A model generated the notes under the pieces. That model saw only the letters and a program-made list of their open reading frames with translations. It was not told where the DNA came from and did not search any database. DNA of 64,000 bases. It comes from Colwellia sp. D2M02. GTDB lineage: Bacteria; Pseudomonadota; Gammaproteobacteria; Enterobacterales; Alteromonadaceae. The translations under genes were made by a program, and so were the position numbers. Each line of letters begins with the position of its first letter. Within the stretch, counting starts at the first letter, position 1. The stretch is taken from positions 37,569-101,568 of the forward strand of contig NZ_JAHKPW010000078.1 in assembly GCF_018860755.1 (NCBI RefSeq). Direction: 5' to 3'. Positions 26,909 to 36,977 of the stretch are shown in pieces.

Positions 26909-27790
26909 ATGAGTACTATTGAAAAAGCCTTGGCTAAACAAAAACAAGCTGAGCAATCAAATAATATTAACGACACTAAAGATAATAACGCAATAGAAGA
27001 AACTGTTGTGGTATCACCACAAACCGTCGCCAGCGAAAACATAGTAAAGAAAGACAAAATTATACTAAATGGTGAGCGCTTAAATGAACGCGGCTTTATT
27101 TATAGTGCGAATAGTACCCACCATATCCAAGAAGAGTTTCGCCATATAAAGCGTAAATTAATCAATAATGCCTTTGGTCTTGCAGCAAAAACATTAAACC
27201 ATAGCAACCTCATTATGGTTAGCAGCTCAAGCCCCAATGAAGGTAAAACCTATATAGCTATTAACTTGGCGCTTAGTATTGCTTTAGAACAAGATAAAAC
27301 CGTGTTGTTAGTAGATGCGGATGTATTACGCCCAAGTCTTCATAGAGAATTAGAGTTTGAAAGCAAAAAAGGGTTGTTAGAGTATTTACTTGCCGAGGTA
27401 ACATCGTTATCAGATATTATTTATAGTACCAATATTGATAACCTAAAACTTATTCCAGCAGGTAAACCTCATCATTTAACCAATGAATTATTAGCCAGTG
27501 AACGTATGGCTAAGCTAGCAAAAGAGTTAGCTGAACGTTACCCAGATCGTATCGTTATTTTTGATTGCCCACCTATTATCGGTGTAACAGAAACACCAGT
27601 TTTATCTGACTTAGTTGGACAAGCTATTGTTGTTGTTGAAGAGTCTAAAACTAAAGTTGATGACGTGAAAAATGCAGTTTCACAGCTCAATAAAGATATA
27701 GCTGTTGGCATAGTGATGAACAAAACACTCAGGTCTAAAAAGGATGTCTATGGCTATTACGGTTATGGCTACGGTAGAAAAAATAAATAA
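26909..27790 (+). CDS. XrtA-associated tyrosine autokinase (BY-kinase)
   Basis: A cytoplasmic bacterial tyrosine kinase that works with the chain-length protein to control polymerisation and export. The Walker A motif MVSSSSPNEGKTYIAINLAL has Lys113. Walker A-prime is VLLVDADVLRPSLH (132-145) and Walker B is IVIFDCPPIIG. The C-terminus YGYYGYGYGRKNK is the tyrosine cluster that is autophosphorylated. The first 65 residues are charged and low-complexity. It follows the Wzz gene after 2 bp, a split form of the fused Wzc of E. coli. Confidence 0.92.
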   Translation: MSTIEKALAKQKQAEQSNNINDTKDNNAIEETVVVSPQTVASENIVKKDKIILNGERLNERGFIYSANSTHHIQEEFRHIKRKLINNAFGLAAKTLNHSNLIMVSSSSPNEGKTYIAINLALSIALEQDKTVLLVDADVLRPSLHRELEFESKKGLLEYLLAEVTSLSDIIYSTNIDNLKLIPAGKPHHLTNELLASERMAKLAKELAERYPDRIVIFDCPPIIGVTETPVLSDLVGQAIVVVEESKTKVDDVKNAVSQLNKDIAVGIVMNKTLRSKKDVYGYYGYGYGRKNK

Positions 27791-29357
27791 AGTGGCAAAA
27801 AAACCAGCGCTTTTAGCTGCTTGCTTTATCTTATCACCAACAACACTAGCTGGAGAGTGGACTTTTGTTCCATCTTTAGGCTTCACTGAGACCTTTAGTG
27901 ATAATGTAGAACTAACCAAGCAAGAGCAAACATCAAGCTTTGTTAGCCAGTTGATTTTTGGCTTTGATGCTAATTTTCAATCTAAAGATGCTTTAATTTC
28001 ATTTTCAGGCACAGAAACCCTAGCGGCATACAGTCATAACAGTGATTTAAATGATGACTTTCAAACCATGCAGCTTGAAGGTTTATTTTCACTATGGTCA
28101 TCAGGCCCTCAGCTTATTATTAGCTCAGACATTAGTAATGTAAGTCAGAGTAATAGCAATAACAGCCTTGCTGATTTAGTGTCTGGCGATACCGTACAAC
28201 GACAGATCCATAGTGCAGGTTTGCAGTATAATATTCAAAATAGTCATCATATTCTAGATTCATCAATAATCTACAGCGTAACAGAATCTGAAGATAATAT
28301 AGGTGATAGTAACGGGTATACTGCGATACTAAATAGTAAAAACGGTAACGCAGCTAGGGCTATTTTTTGGCAAATTACTGGCAATTTCTCTAACCTTAAA
28401 AATAATAGCTTACAGGGTGAGAACTATAGTTTAGAAAGTAAATTAGGGGCAATAACCTCTTGGCGACTTAATCCTTTTATTCGCTATTATAATGAAAGGA
28501 TTACAGGAAACATTCCAGCTACCAACCCTGACACTACGCCATCATGGGGCCCAGGTGTTCAGTGGTTAGCGACCAAGAACTTTACGTTAGATGTTTCATA
28601 CAACTACGTACAAGAAGGCAATGATAATAGTGATGACTATCTTGCAGCAAACGTTGATTGGCAGCCTTCCGCTAGAACTTCATTAAAAGCTGGCTACAAT
28701 CAGCGCTTTTTTGGCGATTCATATAACTTTGAATTAACACATCAAACTAAACGCCTAAAGAACCTTATTTACTATACTGAAACTATTGAAATATTTGACC
28801 GATACTCTTATCAAGAAGAAAAGTCAGGCGATTTTTGGTGTCTATCACCAGTTTCACAAGATACAGCATCAAGCAACTGCTTACCCGCAGCACAACCACC
28901 TAGTGATACTACTAATTATCAGTTAGTGGCATTCAACAATTTAGTGCCTGTTGAAAATAATGAATTTACTTTAAATAAGCGCTTACTTTGGACGTCAACA
29001 CTAAACCTTTCACGTACTTCATTTAAATTTACCGCCTCAACGAGAGAAAGAGAAGCGTTAAGTACGCATATTATTGATGACTATATAACAGCTGACTTTA
29101 AAATATCTCGTAAAACTAGCGCGAGAAGTGCATTAGACTTTCTAGTGAGCTACAGTGAAAATACTTTCGATAAAAATAACCCTAATGGCAGCCGACAAAA
29201 AGATATTTATAAGTCGATATCAACGACTTATTCTCGAGAGTTAGCTTCATCATTAAGTGCTTTCTTTACCTTAAGATTTCTAGATAGGGAGTCATCGGTC
29301 ATTGATAGAACCTATAATGAAGTCAGAGCCTCTATCAATATAACAAAAGATTTTTAA
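27750..29357 (+). CDS. XrtA/PEP-CTERM-associated outer-membrane protein
   Basis: A 535-residue predicted outer-membrane beta-barrel of the family found in exosortase A EPS loci. A signal peptide precedes LAGEWTFVPSLGFTETFSDN, with likely cleavage after the LA. The body has alternating hydrophobic/polar strands (WRLNPFIRYYNERI, FTLDVSYNYVQEG, TSLKAGYNQRFFGDSYNFEL) and ends in ASINITKDF with a terminal Phe, typical of barrel proteins. ATG 27750 is chosen because AAAAGGA lies 5 nt upstream. Other in-frame Met lie at 27744 and 27765. The gene overlaps the kinase end by 41 bp. Its role as export pore or assembly factor is inferred. Confidence 0.82.
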   Translation: MAITVMATVEKINKVAKKPALLAACFILSPTTLAGEWTFVPSLGFTETFSDNVELTKQEQTSSFVSQLIFGFDANFQSKDALISFSGTETLAAYSHNSDLNDDFQTMQLEGLFSLWSSGPQLIISSDISNVSQSNSNNSLADLVSGDTVQRQIHSAGLQYNIQNSHHILDSSIIYSVTESEDNIGDSNGYTAILNSKNGNAARAIFWQITGNFSNLKNNSLQGENYSLESKLGAITSWRLNPFIRYYNERITGNIPATNPDTTPSWGPGVQWLATKNFTLDVSYNYVQEGNDNSDDYLAANVDWQPSARTSLKAGYNQRFFGDSYNFELTHQTKRLKNLIYYTETIEIFDRYSYQEEKSGDFWCLSPVSQDTASSNCLPAAQPPSDTTNYQLVAFNNLVPVENNEFTLNKRLLWTSTLNLSRTSFKFTASTREREALSTHIIDDYITADFKISRKTSARSALDFLVSYSENTFDKNNPNGSRQKDIYKSISTTYSRELASSLSAFFTLRFLDRESSVIDRTYNEVRASINITKDF

Positions 29358-29358
29358 T

Positions 29359-30402
29359 ATGTATGAAAGTTACTATGGCTTTACTGAACGACCATTTCAA
29401 TTAAGCCCAGATCCTCGATTTTTCTTTGCGACAAGCCACCACCAAAGAGCGTTATCGTATTTACAATATGGTCTAGATCAAGGGGAGGGCTTTATTGTTA
29501 TAACTGGCCCTATAGGTACGGGTAAAACCACTATAGCACGTAATTTATTAGCTAACCTTGGTGATGAAAATATTGTTGCTGCACAATTAGTTACAACTAA
29601 ATTATCTCCTGAAGAACTGCTTGAATTGGTCGCATCAGAGTTTAAAATTAATGTTAAAAGTAATAATAAAGCTGATATTTTACAAGCGATTGAAAACTTT
29701 TTAATTACGCTCAACAAGCAAGGAAAACGCGCTTTACTCTTAGTTGATGAAGCACAAAACTTACCTGCTGAGACCGTTGAAGAGCTGCGTATGTTATCTA
29801 ACTTTCAATTAGATAATAAACCACTTATTCAAAGTTTTCTGTTAGGGCAAGAGGAGCTAAAGGGAATTATTTCGGCACCAGATATGGAGCAGTTTAGACA
29901 ACGAATTATTGCTTCAGCTCACTTAAAGCCCTTAGATGTAGATGAAGTTAAAAATTATATTAATCATAGATTACAACAAGCTAACTGTAATAAAGAAGCG
30001 CTTTTTTCTGATGATGCTTTTCAATTGATTTTTGAGAAAACTCTGGGTGTACCACGAAAAATTAATATTTTTGTCGATCGCTTATTACTATTTGGCTTTT
30101 TAGAAGAATTAAACACGATTAGCTGCGCCGCAATTAATGAAGTTGCCGAAGAAATGTCAGTTGAATTAACAGGCTCTTTAAACGGTAACCAAAATGAGGC
30201 TTTTGATAATAATACCACAACGCCAGTGGTTGTTAACTCAAGTGAAAACGTTGAACATATTAAAAATGTTTTACGTGAAGTCGAAGAAATATTAGAAACG
30301 ACTATTCAAGAAAAAGTAAAAATGACACGCTATATAGATAAATTACTTAAGCAAAAAAGTAAGCAATACGCTGAATTACAAACAAAAGAGTCAGAAAGCT
30401 AA
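29359..30402 (+). CDS. XrtA-associated ExeA-like AAA ATPase
   Basis: A 347-residue P-loop ATPase of the ExeA/GspA-like class that accompanies exosortase A loci. The N-terminus YYGFTERPFQLSPDPRFFF is diagnostic. Walker A is ITGPIGTGKTTIAR (48-61) and Walker B is ALLLVDEAQNL (125-135). QFRQRIIASAHLKPL and VPRKINIFVDRLLLFGF mark the lid. The final 60 residues form a predicted coiled coil rich in Glu and Lys. It starts 1 bp after the outer-membrane protein gene and closes the plus-strand operon. Its exact role is unknown, possibly powering or assembling the export machinery. Confidence 0.87.
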   Translation: MYESYYGFTERPFQLSPDPRFFFATSHHQRALSYLQYGLDQGEGFIVITGPIGTGKTTIARNLLANLGDENIVAAQLVTTKLSPEELLELVASEFKINVKSNNKADILQAIENFLITLNKQGKRALLLVDEAQNLPAETVEELRMLSNFQLDNKPLIQSFLLGQEELKGIISAPDMEQFRQRIIASAHLKPLDVDEVKNYINHRLQQANCNKEALFSDDAFQLIFEKTLGVPRKINIFVDRLLLFGFLEELNTISCAAINEVAEEMSVELTGSLNGNQNEAFDNNTTTPVVVNSSENVEHIKNVLREVEEILETTIQEKVKMTRYIDKLLKQKSKQYAELQTKESES

Positions 30403-30446
30403 ACACTTTCTGACCCAAAAACTTGCTATTTTTTCTATCGGATAAA

Positions 30447-30466
30447 AAGGGAATTTATATTCCCTT
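30447..30466 (-). terminator. Rho-independent terminator of prsR
   Basis: A perfect 8-bp stem AAGGGAAT/ATTCCCTT with a 4-nt loop, placed a few bases past the prsR stop and followed on the minus strand by a run of five T. It may also slow transcription coming from the converging ExeA-like gene. Confidence 0.7.
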
Positions 30467-30472
30467 AATTAA

Positions 30473-31822
30473 CTATACGTTAATCGCTATTCCATACTTT
30501 TCAATAAGCGAATAAAGAGTAGGGCGTGTAATACCTAAAAGCTCTGACGCTTTTGACATATTCCCCTCAGTTAATGCATAAGCTTTTTGAATTGCTATCG
30601 TTTCAGCCTGCTCACGCACTGTTCGTAAATTCAATGATAATTCATATTCAGCATTTTCTTTATCAAAAAAGCCTAAATCAAAGGCTGTTACTTGATTTGT
30701 AGTGCTCATAATTACCGCTGATTTAACTTTATTTTGTAACTCACGGATATTACCTGGCCAACGATGGCTTTTTAGTCCGTACATGGCATCATTAGCAAAC
30801 GATTTAACATTTCTTTTATATTCAGCTGCATATTGCTGTAAGAAAAAGTTAGCTAAAATAAGTACGTCTTCATCTCTGTCACGCAACGGCGGAATATTTA
30901 GTGTTATCTCTGTTATACGATAAAACAAATCTTCTCTGAATGTTTTATTAGCGACCATTTCTTCTAAGTTTTGGTTAGTAGCGCAAACAACACGAACATC
31001 AACCGGGATTTCTTTTCTACCGCCTAAGCGCTCTATTACTTTTTCTTGTAAGAAACGTAAGAGCTTTGCTTGCAGCTGATAAGGCATATCGCCAATTTCA
31101 TCTAAAAATAGTGTACCGCCTTGAGCACATTCTATTTTACCTAATGTGGTTTTATGAGCACCGGTAAAAGCGCCTTTTTCAAAACCAAAGAGCTCACTTT
31201 CTAATAAGTTTTCAGGAATAGAGGCACAGTTAATGGCAACAAAAGGACTTTTGCTACGGTTGCTAACACTGTGAATTGCTTTCGCGGTCACTTCTTTACC
31301 CGTACCACTTTCACCTAGCAATAGCGCTGTAATCTCTGTAGGCGCAATTCTTTGCACCATAACACGTAAACGGTCTATGCTCTCACTACTACCAATAATA
31401 CCGCTCTCACAGCCCGCTACAGACTTCATGCTGCGGTTATCACTTTCTATGGTAGATAAACTAAAGGCTCTTGAAACAATAACATTGATAATATCGGAAT
31501 CTACAGGCTTTTGATAAAAATCATACGCGCCCATTTCAATGGCCTTTAATGCATTAGTACGGTCATCATTACCCGTAATAACAATCACTTTAGTATGTGG
31601 CGCTATTTCTAATATTTCTTTAAGTGCTGCTAACCCTTCACTGGCATTAGCAGCATCAGGTGGTAGACCTAAATCTAAAGTAACTACCTTAGGCTCATGG
31701 CGTCTTACTGCAGCAATAGTGCTTTGTCTTGAGTCAGCTAATACAACCTCGTAATCTGCTAAGCTCCACTTTAGTTGCTTTTGAATACCTATATCATCAT
31801 CAACAATCAATAACTTTTCCAT
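30473..31822 (-). CDS. prsR: PEP-CTERM-box response regulator PrsR (sigma-54 dependent)
   Basis: A transcriptional activator expected to switch on sigma-54 promoters of PEP-CTERM and EPS genes when phosphorylated by PrsK. The receiver domain (1-120) has the acidic pair in VDDDIG, probable phospho-Asp50 in VVTLDLGLPP, and the conserved Lys near YQKPVDSD. The AAA+ domain has Walker A LLGESGTGKEV, the sigma-54 contact loop GAFTGA and GGTLFLDEIGDMP. The C-terminal Fis-type helix-turn-helix is NMSKASELLGITRPTLYSLIEKYG. At 449 residues it matches the family. It is 23 bp downstream of its kinase gene. Confidence 0.92.
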   Translation of the reverse strand: MEKLLIVDDDIGIQKQLKWSLADYEVVLADSRQSTIAAVRRHEPKVVTLDLGLPPDAANASEGLAALKEILEIAPHTKVIVITGNDDRTNALKAIEMGAYDFYQKPVDSDIINVIVSRAFSLSTIESDNRSMKSVAGCESGIIGSSESIDRLRVMVQRIAPTEITALLLGESGTGKEVTAKAIHSVSNRSKSPFVAINCASIPENLLESELFGFEKGAFTGAHKTTLGKIECAQGGTLFLDEIGDMPYQLQAKLLRFLQEKVIERLGGRKEIPVDVRVVCATNQNLEEMVANKTFREDLFYRITEITLNIPPLRDRDEDVLILANFFLQQYAAEYKRNVKSFANDAMYGLKSHRWPGNIRELQNKVKSAVIMSTTNQVTAFDLGFFDKENAEYELSLNLRTVREQAETIAIQKAYALTEGNMSKASELLGITRPTLYSLIEKYGIAINV

Positions 31823-31845
31823 TGCGACGCTACTTCCTTTGTCTA

Positions 31846-33876
31846 TTAATCTTTTGTTATTGTCGGGATATTTAACGTAAAAATAGTCCCTTTATTTTCA
31901 AAACTAGTGACTTGCATATTACCGCCAATACTTTCAATAAATTGCTTGGCTTCGTATACACCAATTCCCATACCTGCATTACCTTTAGTGGTATCAAATG
32001 GTTTAAATAGTCTTTGTTTAATAAAATCAGCTGACATACCACAACCATTATCAATAATGGCAATATGCAGGTTTCCTTCTATTATTTCTGTGTTTATTTT
32101 AACCCAGCCATTTTCATTTGTCGCTTCTTGTGCGTTTTGTAGTAAATGATTCAATACCGATGAAAATGTCTCTAGGTCTATTTCTATCGTACTATCAATT
32201 AGTGTTTCTATAGATACATTAGGTAGTTGAATATTACGCTGTGAAATAACTTGGCGGATAACCTCCGCAATATTTATTTTTTTCTTTTCAGATTCAGCAA
32301 CTTGTTTATTTCTTAATTGATTAAGAACTTTATCAAGTCGCTCGTTTGCTGATTCAATGGTTTCAAAAACGTCATCAATAAATGCTGGATTATTACGGTG
32401 ACGTATAGCGTTACTGTTAATCAATCCGAGTTGTGCTTGGATATTCTTTAAATCATGTACCAAAAAAGCAGACATACGATTAAAAGCATCAAACTGCTTA
32501 GACTCGGCAATGCGTGCATTAGCCTCATTTAACGATAAATAGTTACTTAATTGTTTAGATAAGGCGAATAATAAATCTCGATCTTCAAAGTTTAATAACC
32601 CTTGGTCTTCTGGCATCGCGAGTAAAAAGAACCCATAAACCTCTTTTTTCATAAAAATAGGAATAATAATATCAATGTTTTGAGAGTTAAATTGTTCGTA
32701 GTCTATTGATAAACCTGGGTAGCTTTTTTCAACAATAGCAAGTTCTCGGACATCAATAATCCAGCCGTGTTGCTGACAAAAATCATCTACCTCTGTTAAG
32801 TAATGTAATTGTGCCGCAAGTGTATAATGATATTGATACTGACATTCATAATTTCCTTTCGCTATTTTTTTTACTAGCGCACCTTGATGAATATTCAATG
32901 AAGAGCAAATAATTTGCGTCGCGGTTTGATAAAAATCATCACTAGCGCCTATTTCAAGCTGTTCTATCGACTTTAACCACTCTGCGCGATAGTCATATTT
33001 GTTAGCAAAAAAGTGTTTAGTAATAAATACTTTAACTTCTCTTCTTAGTTTTTCTGTTATTAATAATGCCGCTAAAACTGAGCCGCCCAAAATAATAAAA
33101 GCAATACTGATTACTTCACCCCAAGCACCACCAACATAGTTAATAACATAACCAGCTAATGCTAATAACAGTAAATAAATTCCTGAAATTAATAGCATAG
33201 AGCTATAAAAAACCACTTCTCTTGAAACAAAAACATTAACCGACCAGTCTTTAATACGTCGGGTACTTATCAGAATAAGCGGCATGCCTATCGCTATGAT
33301 AAAGCCTCGCGCATACCAATAAGAAAAGTCGAGTTGATTAACCATTGCCGCTTGTGCAAATAACACAAAATCAAATACAGTGATCATGCCAAGCGCTATC
33401 ACTAAAGACCAAAGCGCCCACTTAACTTTAACGTCAGCATTACGATAGAGTTGCTCTAACAACACCAATAGCCATAAATTCAGTAATAAAAATAATGAAA
33501 ATAAGTATTTAGTACTATCGGGAACATATAACGCCATTCCCCAACAACCCAGTGATAATACAGCCCAAATAAGTAAATATTGTTTAACTTTTTTATTACT
33601 AACCAGCGCTTTAACATTTTGTAAATTTTCTTGGGTACTTAATATTAATACCGACCAAGCCGCTAATTTAAAGGTTTCAATAGCAAGTACAAAAATTAAT
33701 GAATAAGACCCTAAGGAGTGAAATGCAGCCATTAAGGTTGAAAATAACGTAAGCACTGCAGTGAATAGTATTAGTCGGCCAGATAAGGCTTTATTACCTG
33801 CCGCCAGCAATAATAAAATAAAAATAAGATAAGCACAGGCCGCGAGAAAATAACCTGATGTGCCAATAACTTCCAT
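31846..33876 (-). CDS. prsK: XrtA/PEP-CTERM system histidine kinase PrsK
   Basis: A 676-residue membrane sensor kinase paired with PrsR. Eight or so N-terminal transmembrane helices lie in residues 5-275, followed by a cytoplasmic GAF-like domain (about 300-450). The DHp helix has the phospho-accepting His474 in FLVHDLKNIQAQLGL, and the HATPase domain has LNHLLQNAQEAT (N box), AIIDNGCGMSADFI (G1) and GNAGMGIGVYEAKQFIES. This architecture is specific to PrsK. The signal sensed is unknown. It is transcribed just ahead of prsR. Confidence 0.92.
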   Translation of the reverse strand: MEVIGTSGYFLAACAYLIFILLLLAAGNKALSGRLILFTAVLTLFSTLMAAFHSLGSYSLIFVLAIETFKLAAWSVLILSTQENLQNVKALVSNKKVKQYLLIWAVLSLGCWGMALYVPDSTKYLFSLFLLLNLWLLVLLEQLYRNADVKVKWALWSLVIALGMITVFDFVLFAQAAMVNQLDFSYWYARGFIIAIGMPLILISTRRIKDWSVNVFVSREVVFYSSMLLISGIYLLLLALAGYVINYVGGAWGEVISIAFIILGGSVLAALLITEKLRREVKVFITKHFFANKYDYRAEWLKSIEQLEIGASDDFYQTATQIICSSLNIHQGALVKKIAKGNYECQYQYHYTLAAQLHYLTEVDDFCQQHGWIIDVRELAIVEKSYPGLSIDYEQFNSQNIDIIIPIFMKKEVYGFFLLAMPEDQGLLNFEDRDLLFALSKQLSNYLSLNEANARIAESKQFDAFNRMSAFLVHDLKNIQAQLGLINSNAIRHRNNPAFIDDVFETIESANERLDKVLNQLRNKQVAESEKKKINIAEVIRQVISQRNIQLPNVSIETLIDSTIEIDLETFSSVLNHLLQNAQEATNENGWVKINTEIIEGNLHIAIIDNGCGMSADFIKQRLFKPFDTTKGNAGMGIGVYEAKQFIESIGGNMQVTSFENKGTIFTLNIPTITKD

Positions 33877-33917
33877 GAAAACTCCCTAGGTACTACTAAT
33901 AAACACACAACCGATGT

Positions 33918-36900
33918 TTAGTAATCCTTTAAATTTGTATTTTTTGTGAAAACGTCAGTCAATATAGGAACGAGTATAAAGCTAGATAACGCCGAAATAA
34001 AAAGCCCTGAAATTAATACTACGCCTAGAGGTTGCCATAATACACCACCCAATAGCGTTAACGGTATTAATCCACCAATGGTTGTTAATGTGGTTAGTAA
34101 AATAGGGGTAAAACGGGTTGAGCTTGCTTGTAGTATGGCTGATTTTTTATCAAGCCCTGAACGTAAATTAGTATTACTGCAATCAATTAAAATAATCGCA
34201 TTATTGACCACAATACCAAATAAACTAATTAAGCCAACAAATGCCATCATCGAAAAAGACAGCCCCGTAATATATAAACCAATAATAGAGCCTGCCATGG
34301 CAAATGGAATAGAGCTAAAAATAATAATGGGCTGTAAAATAGATTTAAATTGCAGTACTAATACCGCAAATATGCCAATAGCGGTAATTAGCATTATTTG
34401 CGTTAAACCGGCAAAGTTTTTTTGTCTTGATTCTTCCTCACCTCCTAAAGTGTAATGCATACCCAGCGGTAAGTTATATTGTTCTAAATAATCAACTAAC
34501 TGCTGTGTTAACACTCCAACAGAGTGTCCGGTTGCCACATCGGCAGAAACTTTAGCCATACGTAATTTTTGATAATGAAAAAAATCGCTACCTGCTTTTT
34601 TAAGTTCAAGAGTAGCTAACTGCTCTAACGGTATGGCAACCCCTTGATTATTGATTATTTCAACCGCCGATAAACCATTAATATCAGGATTATTTCGGCG
34701 AACCACTATAGGGTAGTCTTCACCGTTAACATCATTAAACATTCCAATTTGTGTACCCGACAATATTGTTTTTATTGATGTGTCTAAACGGTGAATATTA
34801 ACGCCGCTTAAGGCAGCTTGTTGGTAGTTAATGTCTAAAACAAGCTCGGTATTTGCCATACCAATAGGGTTGTCTATATTCACCACCCCTTGAGTTTGTC
34901 GCATTTTATTTTCTAAATCGTTAGCCACTTGTGCTAAGTCAGTAAGGGATTCACTCAATAAACGAATGGCAATCACTTGATCGGTAACAGGGCCTTGAGT
35001 GAATTCTTTTACGGTTATTTCAGCTTGTTGCCAATGATTAAAATCTTCGCGTAGTTTACTGACTAATTGGTTCACCTCATCAGTATCATAATGAGTTAGT
35101 GTTACTAACGCTTGACCTAAACGAGCCATACCACGCTTAGGCACTTCGTTGTAATAAATACGCGGGTTAGAGTTGCCTATATTCAACGCCACTTTATCAA
35201 CCAAAGTAAATTGCTTCATATGAGCACTGACTTGCTGCATAACCTCATTAGTGTATTGAAGCGATGAGTTTTCTGGGGTCATGACATTAATTTGCAACAT
35301 CGGCTTTTCAGCCTTAGGAAATAAACTGACACCCACTTTGCCAAATAAAGACAACATAATAACTAAACAAATAAGGCTAGCAACAATCACTAAAAAGCGT
35401 TGATTAATTAGCTTACTTAAGAAACTTACGTAACTACCATGAGCAAAGCGATTAACGTAATGCTGTAAAGTTTTAAACCCTTTATCTTCAACGTTTTTTG
35501 ACTGATAAGCGAGTAATTTACTTGAGAGCAATGGTGTTATCGTTAAAGCAACAAGTAACGAAGCAAAAAGCACTAAAACAACCGTTACTGGCATAGAACG
35601 AATAAAGTCTCCGGTATTACTTTGAATCATTAACATAGGTAAAAAAGCCAGCATAGTGGTAATCGTTCCGCTTGAAATAGCCCAAGCCACCTTACTTGTA
35701 CCTTTAGCCGCTGCTTGCTTGATATTTTTTTCTGATTTTTTCTCTTGGTGAATACTCTCTGTAACCACTATGGCGTTATCGACTAACAAACCTAACGCAA
35801 TAATAAGCCCGACAATAGACATTTGCTGCAAGCCGTAACCACTAAAATCTAACCAACCAATAGCAATAAGAAAAGAAACTGGAATAGCGGTGATAACCAC
35901 TAAAGACTCTCTCACTCCTAAAAAGAGTAATGCTAATATCCCAACAATCACTAAACCCTGAACTAAATTACTAAAAAAACCATTAACCCGAGTATTTACA
36001 CTGTCAGCTTGTTGAAATACTTTTGTCAGTTCTACTCCTGCTGGTAAGGTTTCTTTAAAGCGCTGTAACTCAGTATCTATGGCTTTAGTTAGTGAAAATA
36101 TATTGGTTTTCTCTCGTTGCTCCACAGTAATAAAAATAACTGGCTTATCATCAAAATACGCTAAGTAATCAGGCTCTGCATCAGCAAAACTCACCTTAGC
36201 TATATCCGTTACTCTAACTACGCCATATTCGCCGCTTGTAATCACTGTTTTTTCAATATCAGCAAGTTCAATGAAGTTACCGCTAGCCTTAACGTTAAAG
36301 CGTCGTATATTGGCATCAACGAACCCTGGAGTAATATTAAGTGCACGCCCCTCTAAAAGTTGATTAACATCACTTATAGCTAAACCATATTGCTTTAAAG
36401 CAGCCAAATTAATATCAACCGCAATAATTTGTCTTGGATAGCCCCAAATATCAGCCTTACGAACACTGGCAATAGTTTCAAGACGCTTTTCAAGTAGTTT
36501 GGCCTGAAACTCCATGGTTTTATAGTCAACAGGATCTGTCCATAACGCCAACTGCATAATAGCGACACCACTTGGGGTAATTTTTACTACGCGTAATTGA
36601 GCAATACCGCTAGGTAAGGTTGGACGTACGGTTGATACAGCTTGTTTTACTTTATTAAAAGCCGCTTCAGAGTTGGTACCATGTAAAAAATCGATTGTGA
36701 TCCGTGCAGCCCCGTCATGTATTTTTGATTCTATTTTTTTAATGTTTTCAATATCGTTAATTTCTTGCTCAAGGGGAGTTACTACAAGCGTTTCAATATC
36801 GCTAGGTGACGCTCCAGGGTAAACCACTTCAATAATACTTACGGGTAAATCAAATTGTGGATCTTCAGAGCGAGGCATATTTAAATAAGAAACCACACCG

Positions 36901-36971
36901 ACAAGCACTAAAAGTAGGGCAATGGTTAACGTAAACTGTGCGTTTTTTATCGCTAAAGTAGGCAGTCTCAT
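33918..36971 (-). CDS. RND-family efflux transporter permease (AcrB-like)
   Basis: An inner-membrane proton-driven pump of 1017 residues, the usual length of RND permeases. The N-terminus has the first helix and then YLNMPRSEDPQFDLP, SIIEVVYPGASPSDIETLVVTPLEQ, and the TM4 segment GLIIALGLLVDNAIVVTESIH with the proton-relay Asp. C-terminal helices include AGSIIGLYITGLSFSMMAFVG and VVNNAIILID. It lies 6 bp from the adaptor gene. No outer-membrane factor gene is adjacent, so it presumably uses a TolC-like protein encoded elsewhere. Substrates cannot be predicted. Confidence 0.9.
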   Translation of the reverse strand: MRLPTLAIKNAQFTLTIALLLVLVGVVSYLNMPRSEDPQFDLPVSIIEVVYPGASPSDIETLVVTPLEQEINDIENIKKIESKIHDGAARITIDFLHGTNSEAAFNKVKQAVSTVRPTLPSGIAQLRVVKITPSGVAIMQLALWTDPVDYKTMEFQAKLLEKRLETIASVRKADIWGYPRQIIAVDINLAALKQYGLAISDVNQLLEGRALNITPGFVDANIRRFNVKASGNFIELADIEKTVITSGEYGVVRVTDIAKVSFADAEPDYLAYFDDKPVIFITVEQREKTNIFSLTKAIDTELQRFKETLPAGVELTKVFQQADSVNTRVNGFFSNLVQGLVIVGILALLFLGVRESLVVITAIPVSFLIAIGWLDFSGYGLQQMSIVGLIIALGLLVDNAIVVTESIHQEKKSEKNIKQAAAKGTSKVAWAISSGTITTMLAFLPMLMIQSNTGDFIRSMPVTVVLVLFASLLVALTITPLLSSKLLAYQSKNVEDKGFKTLQHYVNRFAHGSYVSFLSKLINQRFLVIVASLICLVIMLSLFGKVGVSLFPKAEKPMLQINVMTPENSSLQYTNEVMQQVSAHMKQFTLVDKVALNIGNSNPRIYYNEVPKRGMARLGQALVTLTHYDTDEVNQLVSKLREDFNHWQQAEITVKEFTQGPVTDQVIAIRLLSESLTDLAQVANDLENKMRQTQGVVNIDNPIGMANTELVLDINYQQAALSGVNIHRLDTSIKTILSGTQIGMFNDVNGEDYPIVVRRNNPDINGLSAVEIINNQGVAIPLEQLATLELKKAGSDFFHYQKLRMAKVSADVATGHSVGVLTQQLVDYLEQYNLPLGMHYTLGGEEESRQKNFAGLTQIMLITAIGIFAVLVLQFKSILQPIIIFSSIPFAMAGSIIGLYITGLSFSMMAFVGLISLFGIVVNNAIILIDCSNTNLRSGLDKKSAILQASSTRFTPILLTTLTTIGGLIPLTLLGGVLWQPLGVVLISGLFISALSSFILVPILTDVFTKNTNLKDY

Positions 36972-36977
36972 TATAAA

